From positions 1,736,001 to 1,800,000 of the forward strand of contig NC_012483.1 of NCBI RefSeq assembly GCF_000022565.1: DNA of 64,000 nt, written 5' to 3'. The notes beneath the pieces were generated by a model. That model was not told the DNA's origin and made no database searches. It was given only the letters and a program-made list of their open reading frames with translations. Shown in pieces: positions 43,220-50,752 of this stretch (position 1 is the first letter of the stretch; every line of letters starts with the position of its first letter). The DNA comes from Acidobacterium capsulatum ATCC 51196. GTDB taxonomy: Bacteria; Acidobacteriota; Terriglobia; Terriglobales; Acidobacteriaceae. Made by a program: the position numbers and the translations under genes.

Positions 43220-46200
43220 CTAGGCGTGCTGCTCCACAGGATCTTCTTCTTCCATCGGCAGTTTGTCGTTCGGCCCCGCAAGAACGACATACAACGTCGG
43301 CAGCAGGAAGAGGCTGATCACCAGGGTCAGCGTGAGTCCGCCCACAATCACAATCGCAAAAGGCCGCTGAGCATCTGAGCCGATGGCGTGCGACATGGCG
43401 GCCGGCAGCAGGCCCAGCGTGGCCACCAGCATCGTCATCAGGATGGGGCGCAGACGCACACGTGCGGCTTCGAGCGCAGCCTCCTCAATCGAATGCCCGC
43501 GAGACCGCAACTGGTTGATGTACTCAAGCATGATCATGCCAATCTGAATCGACACGCCAAACAGCGCCAGCAAGCCCACACCGCTCGATACGCTGAAGTA
43601 GGTATGCGTGACCAGCAGCGCCAGCAATCCTCCCAACGGTGCAAGCGCAACGTCGAGCAGAATAATGAATACCCACTTGAATGAATTGAATGCAAAATAC
43701 AGCAGCAGCGCGATGCCGATGATCGCGATGGGAATAATCTCATCCAGGCGATGGTCCGCCTGTTGCTCGCTCGTGTATTCGCCGGCCCACACAAAGTGAT
43801 AGCCCTGCGGCAGCTTCACTTTCGACTGCACCACCTGCATCGCCTGCTTCACGGTCGATCCAAGATCGCGGCCGCGAACGCCGAACTTGATGGGAATAAA
43901 TCGCTCGTTATTGTTGCGGAAGATCGTCGAGGGGCCCTCTTGAATACTGATATGGCAGAGCTGCCCCAGCGAAACACGCGCGCCCGAGGGCGACAGGATG
44001 CGAATCGACGCAATCGCCTGCACCGAGGTGCGGTCCTGCTTCTCATATCGCACCGAGAGCGGAAAGCGTTCATCTCCGCGCAGAATCTGGCTCACCACCT
44101 TACCGCCCACCGCGCCTTCCACGGCCTGACGTATCGCGCTGACGCTGATGCCATAACGGCTGGCCAGGGAGCGGCTGACGGTGATGTTCACATTCGGCTG
44201 CCCCATCACATGATAGATACCCGTATCCACCACGCCCGGGACCGTATTCAGAGCCGCCTGCACCTCTTTCGCCTTCTCCGCGAGCACCTTCAAGTCAGGC
44301 CCGAAGACCTTCACGCCGTTCTCGCCGCGCACGCCGCTGACCGCTTCATCTACGTTGTCCTGAATCGGCTGGGAGAAGTTCCATCCCGCATAAGGAATCT
44401 CTTCCTTGAGCTTCTTGTCCATCGCTTCAATCAGCAGAGCCTTGCTGGAGCGGTACGGCATCGGCCATTCCGACTGTGGCTTCAAGCCGACATAGTATTG
44501 CGTATTGAAGAAGCCGGAAGCAGAGGTGCCATCATCAGGCCGGCCATCCTGGCTGACCACCATGGTCGTTTCAGGAAAAGACGCAAGGATCAAACGAGTC
44601 TTGTGAGCCACCTCGGCGCCCATGGTCGGCCCGGTGCTCATCGGCAGCATGCCGCGCACCCAGATGGCGCCTTCGTCCAGATGCGGAAGAAACTCTGACC
44701 CGATGACGCCGCTCATGCCCAGCAAAACCATAACGAGAAACAATCCGCCCGAAGACCACAGCACGGCACGGCGATGCTGCAGACACCAGCTCAACCCTTT
44801 CGCGTACTGCGTCTCCAGATACACCAGCACGGGGTTATGCCACTCACGCATGCCCGGCTTGAACAGGAAACTAGAAAGCACCGGAGCCACAATCAGCGCA
44901 AAGATCAGCGCTCCCAGCAGGGCAAACGATACGGTCCAAGCCATCGGAGTAAACAAAAGCCCTGACACGCCGGGCAAAGCAAAGATGGGCAGATAAGCAA
45001 CGATGATAATGATGACCGCAAAAAATACAGGACGCTGAATCTCGTGCGCTGCGAATCCGATGAGCTCAAACTTGGTGAGCTTCTTTCCGTCGTCATGACA
45101 AAGAACGCGAAAGATGTTCTCGACCATCATCACAGTGCCGTCTACCACCATGCCGAAATCCAGCGCACCCAGTGACAGCAGATTCGCCGGAATATGGCGG
45201 GTATTCAGGCATGTAGCCGCAAAAAGCAATGAGAACGGAATAGTTCCCGCAACGATAAACGCGCTGCGAGCATTGCCGAGAAAAATGAAAAGAATCACCG
45301 TCACCAGCAGAAAGCCGATCGTCAGATTCGTCAGCACCGTGTGCGTCGTGAAGTGGATCAGCGTGCTGCGGTCAAGATACGGTACGATCTTGACTCCCTT
45401 GGGCAGCACATGAGCATTGAGATATTTGACCTCTTTCTCAATCCCCTTCAGCGTCGCCTCGGTCGGAGCTCCCTTCTGCAGCAGCACGATGCCTTCCACC
45501 ACATCGTTGTTGTCTACAATCGTGCCACCGGACTTGCGAACGGTCTCGCCAATGCGCCCTAGGCGCACGACGTGTCCCTCAACCACGCGGCCCACATCGC
45601 TCACATGCACCGGCGTGCCATTCACCTGCTTGAGCACGGTATTGGCGATGTCGGTGGTGTTCTGCATCATGCCAATGACGCGCACATCAAACATCTGCTG
45701 GCCATGCTCAATGAAACCGCCGCCTGCGTTGTAGTTGTTCTCCTTGAGCGATTGCTCTACGTCGCCGATAGACAGGCCATACTCCGTCAGCTTGTCCGGA
45801 TCCAGACGTACCTGGTACTCGCGCGTCATCCCCCCAAAGCTGGAGTCGCCCACCACGCCGGGCACCGACTTCATACGCCGGTTGATGACCCAGTCCTGCA
45901 GCGCCTTCAACTCCATTGGGTCATATTTCGGATTGGTGCTGCGCAGCGTGTACCAGTAGATCTGCCCCACAGGGCTGTAATCCGGTCCTATTTGGGGCGT
46001 CACACCATTCGGCAGGGTGACATCGGAGAGCCGCTCCAGAACCTGCTCACGATTCCATTGATCGTTGGAGTGCCCGCTGAACGTCATGCTGATCACGGCC
46101 AGCCCGAACATCGTGTGCGAACGAATGTTCGTCATGTTCCGGATGCCGTTCATATGAGTCTCGATGGGCAGCGTGATCTGCTTTTCGATCTCCTCCGGTG

Positions 46201-46369
46201 CGTGCCCAGGCCACTGCGCAATCACCTGCACCCATTGCGGAGCAACATCCGGGTAGGCCTCAATCGGCAGGTTATAAAAAGAAATGGCACCCCAGGCCAG
46301 CAATAATGCGCCGATAGCAAGAATAAGAAAGCGCTGGCGCAAAGCTAAATCAACAATTTTCTGAATCAT
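43220..46369 (-). CDS. czcA: CzcA-type heavy-metal RND efflux pump, inner-membrane subunit
   Basis: A 1049-residue RND pump. Twelve transmembrane segments and two large periplasmic loops are visible, with the HME marker GALDFGMVVDGTVMMVEN in TM4 near residues 401-418 (Asp, Asp and Glu in register). This DFG-DG signature is that of divalent-cation (Co/Zn/Cd/Ni) pumps and argues against the CusA copper/silver subclass. It exports cations from periplasm or cytosol through the adaptor and TolC-like channel encoded just upstream. Order czcC-czcB-czcA on the minus strand; the gap to czcB is 27 bases. GGGGAT stands 6 bases before the ATG. Confidence 0.9.
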   Translation of the reverse strand: MIQKIVDLALRQRFLILAIGALLLAWGAISFYNLPIEAYPDVAPQWVQVIAQWPGHAPEEIEKQITLPIETHMNGIRNMTNIRSHTMFGLAVISMTFSGHSNDQWNREQVLERLSDVTLPNGVTPQIGPDYSPVGQIYWYTLRSTNPKYDPMELKALQDWVINRRMKSVPGVVGDSSFGGMTREYQVRLDPDKLTEYGLSIGDVEQSLKENNYNAGGGFIEHGQQMFDVRVIGMMQNTTDIANTVLKQVNGTPVHVSDVGRVVEGHVVRLGRIGETVRKSGGTIVDNNDVVEGIVLLQKGAPTEATLKGIEKEVKYLNAHVLPKGVKIVPYLDRSTLIHFTTHTVLTNLTIGFLLVTVILFIFLGNARSAFIVAGTIPFSLLFAATCLNTRHIPANLLSLGALDFGMVVDGTVMMVENIFRVLCHDDGKKLTKFELIGFAAHEIQRPVFFAVIIIIVAYLPIFALPGVSGLLFTPMAWTVSFALLGALIFALIVAPVLSSFLFKPGMREWHNPVLVYLETQYAKGLSWCLQHRRAVLWSSGGLFLVMVLLGMSGVIGSEFLPHLDEGAIWVRGMLPMSTGPTMGAEVAHKTRLILASFPETTMVVSQDGRPDDGTSASGFFNTQYYVGLKPQSEWPMPYRSSKALLIEAMDKKLKEEIPYAGWNFSQPIQDNVDEAVSGVRGENGVKVFGPDLKVLAEKAKEVQAALNTVPGVVDTGIYHVMGQPNVNITVSRSLASRYGISVSAIRQAVEGAVGGKVVSQILRGDERFPLSVRYEKQDRTSVQAIASIRILSPSGARVSLGQLCHISIQEGPSTIFRNNNERFIPIKFGVRGRDLGSTVKQAMQVVQSKVKLPQGYHFVWAGEYTSEQQADHRLDEIIPIAIIGIALLLYFAFNSFKWVFIILLDVALAPLGGLLALLVTHTYFSVSSGVGLLALFGVSIQIGMIMLEYINQLRSRGHSIEEAALEAARVRLRPILMTMLVATLGLLPAAMSHAIGSDAQRPFAIVIVGGLTLTLVISLFLLPTLYVVLAGPNDKLPMEEEDPVEQHA

Positions 46370-46396
46370 ATATATCCCCGGCAGTTCGCTATGCCG

Positions 46397-47602
46397 TTAG
46401 TTCTCGAGCGATGCGGCGGCTGAGAAGCCCAACGAGTTGGCAACCACACTCTGGTGCGCCTGCAATCCTGCGGTAACCACCTGCCATCCAGGACTCACCA
46501 CCGCCCCCACTGTGACAGGCACACGGCGAAATACTCCGGGCTTGACCGGCTCAAATACCCAGAACTGGTCGTGCAACTGGAACAAAGCCGTAACCGGAAC
46601 AAGAACCTGCGGCGACTTGCGAACCGAAGTGAAGCCGGCCGTTACAAACATGCCTGGATTCAGCAATCCCTGAGGATTATCCAGCACCACGCGCACCTGA
46701 GAAGTACGCGTTGCCGGGTCGAGGATATGGGAGATATTGCTGACCTTGCCCTGCAGCTTCAGGTCAGGATAAGCAGAGACTTCTACCTGCGCCGCATCCC
46801 CTACCTGCACGCGCGAGAGATCATTTTCATAAAGGCTGCACAGCGCCCACACGCGCGACAGATCCGCAACCTGGAAGAGGTAAGAGTTCTCGACCGCCTC
46901 GCCACGAGAGATCTTCTGCTCGATAATGGTGCCGCTGATCGGAGATCGCACCGTAACGAACGGCGAGGGCGACTCGAGCGATCCGCCAAGAATTTCAATC
47001 TCCCTCGCCGCCGACTGCTCATCAATCTGTGCGTGCTGCTCAGCAAATTGAGCCTGCTCCAGCGCCTTGCGTGGAGCCGCTCCATGACGATACAGCCCCT
47101 GTTCGCGGCTCAGCTCTTTTCCACTCAGATCAAGCTGCGCCTTCGCGGTCTGGTACACGCTGATCGCCTTGGCAAGATCAGGACTATCCACCACCGCGAG
47201 CACCTGCCCCTTGGTCACCTGCTCACCCAACTGCGCAGGAACCTTCACCGCAAAGCCATTCGCAAGCGAGAACACGCTGACAGTACGGCTGACATCGGGC
47301 GCAATCACGCCGGGCGCTGAGAACTTGTCAGGCATATCAATCGCGCGCGTCTGCGCAAGCTGAAAATGCTTGGCCACCGATGGATCTAACGTGATGACCG
47401 AACCATCAGAGGACTGTTCAATCACCTGCGTCTTTCCCGTGGACGTCTCTGCATTGGACTTATGGCCGCATCCGGCCAGGCCAAGACTCATCGCACCCAC
47501 AGCGGCGGCCATCAGGCAATAGCCCTGCCAGTGAAACATCCTTCTGCGAACCCCTGCAGTCTGAAAAACATTGCTCACACTACGACTTTGCTTCATCATC
47601 AA
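46397..47602 (-). CDS. czcB: RND periplasmic adaptor lipoprotein (CzcB-like)
   Basis: A 401-residue membrane-fusion protein. It has an N-terminal signal with lipobox GLAGC. The body has a lipoyl/barrel-sandwich half (VKVPAQLGEQVTKGQVLAVV), a helical hairpin, the second half (TVRSPISGTIIEQKISRGEAV) and beta-barrel and proximal domains. It bridges CzcA to the outer-membrane channel. It starts 4 bases inside the end of the channel gene, so it is translationally coupled. Confidence 0.88.
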   Translation of the reverse strand: MMMKQSRSVSNVFQTAGVRRRMFHWQGYCLMAAAVGAMSLGLAGCGHKSNAETSTGKTQVIEQSSDGSVITLDPSVAKHFQLAQTRAIDMPDKFSAPGVIAPDVSRTVSVFSLANGFAVKVPAQLGEQVTKGQVLAVVDSPDLAKAISVYQTAKAQLDLSGKELSREQGLYRHGAAPRKALEQAQFAEQHAQIDEQSAAREIEILGGSLESPSPFVTVRSPISGTIIEQKISRGEAVENSYLFQVADLSRVWALCSLYENDLSRVQVGDAAQVEVSAYPDLKLQGKVSNISHILDPATRTSQVRVVLDNPQGLLNPGMFVTAGFTSVRKSPQVLVPVTALFQLHDQFWVFEPVKPGVFRRVPVTVGAVVSPGWQVVTAGLQAHQSVVANSLGFSAAASLEN

Positions 47603-48927
47603 TGAACCTTTCCCGAAGGCACAGACATACCAATGGACTCTTCCAGGCGCTGCTCTGAAAGCATGGCCGTGGCAAGAGCCTGCCGATAGTTCAACTCCAC
47701 CGTGCGATAGCTACGCTCGGCATCAAGAAAATTGAGCAGGCTGGTGTCGCCACGCAGATATGCATACTGGCTGATCGAAAGCGACTGCTGCGCTTCTTTC
47801 AAATAGCCGGACTCGTACAGGTCCACGACCTGCAGTGCGCTCTGTTGCCGGGCGTACGCACTGCGTACTTGCGTCAATACCAGCTGCTCGGCGGCGCGCT
47901 CCTGCTCTTGCGCCTGAGTGATCTGGGCACTGGCCTTTGCAATGTTTCCCTGGTTGCGATTGAAGATCGGAATCCCGATCGTGGCAAAAGCGCTCAGATC
48001 GTTATTGCCGGCCAGATGCGTGTAATCCACTGTCGTTCCAAGATCAGGATGAGCATCAGCTTTCGCCAGATGAAGTTGGCTCTGAGACTGCAAAATAAGC
48101 TGCCGCGCCGCCTGCAGATCGGGCCTGCTTTTCAGCGCATCCGCTTCCATATCCATCAGGCCGAGCTTCGGCTGCGGAGCTTCCAGCTTGCCGATCACAT
48201 CATAGTTTTGCGGAACCGAATCAAAGCCCACCAGTTGACGAAGATTGTCTTTCGCCTGAACAACCGCCACCTGGGCAGAGGTCACGTCCGTCTGAAAAAG
48301 CAGACGCTGCAACTGCAACTTGAGCAAATTGCCATGGCTGATGCTGCCAGCCTGGTATTGCTTTTGACTGATCGAGAGGCTCTTGTCAAAAGTCGCAAGA
48401 TCCTGCTCAGCAAAGCGCAGCTTTGACTCTGCATACAACACGTTGATGAATTGAGTCGCTACTTGATAACGCAACTGCCGCTCATCGTTGCTAATTATCG
48501 ATGAAGTCACAACAGTCGCAGCCCGGGCCGACTGAATGCGCGCCTTGCGCTTGCCATACAACTCAAATTTGTAGCTGAGGCCCGCGTCAAACTGAGCGCT
48601 GTTATCCATGTAGTCCGAGTTCAAATTGCTCGGAGAAAAAAACGGAATGAACTGCGCATCCGTGTCAAACACCGGATTAGGCCGCAACCCGGCCGTAATC
48701 TCATTTGCCTTGCTTTCCGAAATCAACATGAGATCGGCGCGCAGAGTGCGATTGTGGGCCAAAGCCATCTGCTCCGCCTGATCCAGACTTATGCGCACGT
48801 CAGGCTGGGAGCTTCCCGCCTGGGCAGTGGCAACGCCGGTGAAAGCAATGGCCGCAAAAAGGAAGCCCGCTCCGCAAAAGCAACATTGCCGCTTCAAAAA
48901 CATAACAAGACGATTCTTGAAAATCAT
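47599..48927 (-). CDS. czcC: TolC-family outer-membrane efflux channel (CzcC-like)
   Basis: About 442 residues. A signal peptide (LFAAIAFTGVATAQA) is followed by two similar outer-membrane efflux domains with long alpha-helices: VRISLDQAEQMALAHNRTLRA at the start, the repeat AQRSLSISQYAYLRGDTSLLNFLDAERSY at the end, and ATAMLSEQRLEESIG in the last helix. It is the exit duct of the RND pump. ATG 48927 is preceded by GAGGAGAGA, supporting it over the frame at 48975. It is the first gene of the operon. Confidence 0.85.
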   Translation of the reverse strand: MIFKNRLVMFLKRQCCFCGAGFLFAAIAFTGVATAQAGSSQPDVRISLDQAEQMALAHNRTLRADLMLISESKANEITAGLRPNPVFDTDAQFIPFFSPSNLNSDYMDNSAQFDAGLSYKFELYGKRKARIQSARAATVVTSSIISNDERQLRYQVATQFINVLYAESKLRFAEQDLATFDKSLSISQKQYQAGSISHGNLLKLQLQRLLFQTDVTSAQVAVVQAKDNLRQLVGFDSVPQNYDVIGKLEAPQPKLGLMDMEADALKSRPDLQAARQLILQSQSQLHLAKADAHPDLGTTVDYTHLAGNNDLSAFATIGIPIFNRNQGNIAKASAQITQAQEQERAAEQLVLTQVRSAYARQQSALQVVDLYESGYLKEAQQSLSISQYAYLRGDTSLLNFLDAERSYRTVELNYRQALATAMLSEQRLEESIGMSVPSGKVH

Positions 48928-48975
48928 TCTCTCCTCAAGCCCGCACCCGCACCGCCTCGCTTCCGTAGCGAGCAT

Positions 48976-49436
48976 GTCTGGCCCGGGCGAGAAAAATTAA
49001 CATCCGCGCAACAGCTTTCTTGTGCTGACCGCCGCCAACGGCAGCTTCCCTGCCAGCGGCACATCCATCCGTCCCGATCGAAATCGGCACACACACGAAC
49101 CCTGTCACGCGTTTAGGAGTCGCGCGACAACTTCTCCCTCTTGGTCGTCAAGAGAGTAGAACTGGTAGATTTATGTCCAAGGCAAAGAAGAAAATACAGC
49201 TAAAAGTCAGGACCGACTCGAGTCGGTTCCCTAATACCTACCCTCGTTAACCCCTTGGAAACATTTCTCCAGGGGTTCTTCATCAGGCAGGCTTGTTTCG
49301 TTACACACGCGGAGTCACTGCGATGTGGACGTCTCAATCTATCAGTCGTTAGCTGAAAACTGAAAATACTTGGCCTCAGTCTAACAGAAGGAGCCATGGC
49401 CACGAATCCGCTGAAGACGCCAGCAGCCTGTGATTT
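48976..49436. other. Gene-poor gap with perfect palindrome and hairpin
   Basis: About 460 bases between the metal-efflux operon and the next minus-strand genes. It contains the perfect 16-bp palindrome ACCGACTCGAGTCGGT at 49212-49227. It also contains a hairpin with AACCCCTTGGA (49249-49259) and TCCAGGGGTT (49268-49277) with a one-base bulge. It has lower G+C than its neighbours and no convincing gene; two tiny ORFs (49173-49250 and 49396-49506 on the plus strand) have no visible support beyond a GAAGGAG site before the second. A metal-responsive operator is possible. Confidence 0.45.
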
Positions 49437-49808
49437 CTATTCACCGCGTATCGATAATATGACTTCCGGCTCTGCTTCATCTCCATCCACACGGACAAAT
49501 CCGTAGGACTCGAGCTGTCTCACCGGAACCCGCAACGAAGGAAGCGTCGTCAGCCTTGTTCGCATCAACAGCTTCGCATTGGAACCGGCTCTCGGGCACG
49601 GTCTGCGCTTTCGCCTGTCTCTACTCTTGATCAGATCCCTTATCCAAGGCGAATAGAAAGACCACGCCCCCAGCCCCTCATACACGGCCCGCGCATCCCC
49701 GTTGGCGACCAGCAGAATTCTTACTGTCGGGTCACCATTCAGATTTCCAGACATCCAGATCAGATGAGCCCAGCAGTTGAATTCCTCAGCATAAGCTCGA
49801 CGCCGCAT
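49437..49808 (-). CDS. Hypothetical protein at the end of the cytochrome/cupredoxin cluster
   Basis: About 123 residues. The central part (GAWSFYSPWIRDLIKSRDRRKRR) is basic, and the C-terminus (VPVRQLESYGFVRVDGDEAEPEVILSIRGE) reads like a real folded domain. No family is recognised. GAGGGG sits about 8 bases before the ATG at 49808, and it follows the cupredoxin gene by 40 bases on the same strand, so it may be the last gene of that operon. Codon pattern is less uniform than in flanking genes; it could be a remnant. Confidence 0.4.
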   Translation of the reverse strand: MRRRAYAEEFNCWAHLIWMSGNLNGDPTVRILLVANGDARAVYEGLGAWSFYSPWIRDLIKSRDRRKRRPCPRAGSNAKLLMRTRLTTLPSLRVPVRQLESYGFVRVDGDEAEPEVILSIRGE

Positions 49809-49848
49809 GACACGTGCCCCTCGTTCCACTCTTGCTTCCCTCGGCCAT

Positions 49849-50223
49849 TCATTTCACATGCACCACAAACTTCATCCTGTCGTGGCCCGCGCCACAATAA
49901 TGCGTACACTCTCCACGAAAGTCTCCCCTTCTACTGGGAGTAACTACGATTTCCGCCGGGTAACCGCGCCGGATTGGCAGATCAATTCCCAGGCCAGGAA
50001 TGGTAATGCTATGCGTCACATCGTCAGACACGAACACCAACCGCACAGGCTGTCCCACCCGCAGAGTGATTTGAGCAGGAACAAAAGCGAAACGTCTTGC
50101 ATGGACAACAATCACCGGCATCTTCGCCACAGCATATCCCGGACACAGCAGGATCACCCCTGCGAATACCACCGCGACGTAAGCAACAAGCTTGGCCGCT
50201 CTTGTGAAGGTCAGGCTCCGCAT
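49849..50223 (-). CDS. Exported CuA-type cupredoxin (cytochrome oxidase subunit II-like)
   Basis: A 124-residue protein with a signal peptide (cleavage likely after AVA near residue 33) and one cupredoxin domain. The CuA ligand set is complete: His71 in VTHSIT, then Cys106-x3-Cys110-x3-His114-x2-Met117 in ECTHYCGAGHDRM. This is the spacing of cytochrome oxidase subunit II, but there are no transmembrane hairpin helices and no oxidase subunits nearby, so the protein is probably soluble in the periplasm or held by an uncleaved signal. The residue between the cysteines that is normally Glu is His108. It lies at the end of a cytochrome/FG-GAP gene run. Start ATG 50223 is preferred over 50244. Confidence 0.85.
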   Translation of the reverse strand: MRSLTFTRAAKLVAYVAVVFAGVILLCPGYAVAKMPVIVVHARRFAFVPAQITLRVGQPVRLVFVSDDVTHSITIPGLGIDLPIRRGYPAEIVVTPSRRGDFRGECTHYCGAGHDRMKFVVHVK

Positions 50224-50272
50224 TGCTCTCTCTTCCCCAGACACGGCGGCCAGTCTGCGGCAGCCGTATCGT

Positions 50273-50752
50273 TCAATAAAGATTTCCTACAACTTGCCCG
50301 GCGGCGGATGCAGCCAGCGCCTGCAGCTTCTTCTCTGCATTCACGCCCGCGACGCGGCGAACTAACTCGATCTCAAAAGCCCGGTCGCGCACCTGTCCCG
50401 CCACGCGTTCCGCATGGGGAGCGCGAGATCTGACACCGCAGGCAAAAGCCTCATTGCCAATGCCGCTGAGCCACACCGGCGCGCTGGTACAGTCTTTCTC
50501 ATACAGGCGCACGAGCTGAGAGCTTTGCTGCGATGCACTCACATGAATCAGCAGCCGCTCCATGCGCCGGCTTCCATCCGCCTCAAAGGAACAAGAGTTC
50601 GCGGTCACCGTGCTTGCGATCGCATGCAGGTCACCATGCACCCCCAGCAGCCCTCCGGCGGTGGCCTTGTTGATCCAGGGGCACTGCGCGGCCGCACTGG
50701 TCACACCGCCGGCACTCAGTAGCAGAAGAAGTAAAGTGGCTGTGCTCTTCAC
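50273..50752 (-). CDS. Small exported protein with four cysteines
   Basis: A 159-residue protein with a signal peptide (KSTATLLLLLLSAGGVTSAAA) and a mature part beginning QCPWINKATAGGLLG. The mature protein has Cys in CPW, CSFE, DCTSA and ACGVR, suggesting two periplasmic disulfides or a metal site. No named family is recognised; the CPW...CSFE pattern loosely recalls DUF3558-like lipoproteins but there is no lipobox. Its ATG overlaps the end of the pentaheme cytochrome gene (TGA at 50749-50751), so the two are translationally coupled and probably act together. Confidence 0.6.
   Translation of the reverse strand: MKSTATLLLLLLSAGGVTSAAAQCPWINKATAGGLLGVHGDLHAIASTVTANSCSFEADGSRRMERLLIHVSASQQSSQLVRLYEKDCTSAPVWLSGIGNEAFACGVRSRAPHAERVAGQVRDRAFEIELVRRVAGVNAEKKLQALAASAAGQVVGNLY

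Noticed and set aside
49200-49403. 68-residue minus-strand ORF in the gap before the RND operon
   Set aside because: Basic, without a clear ribosome site, over palindromes; no support as a gene.
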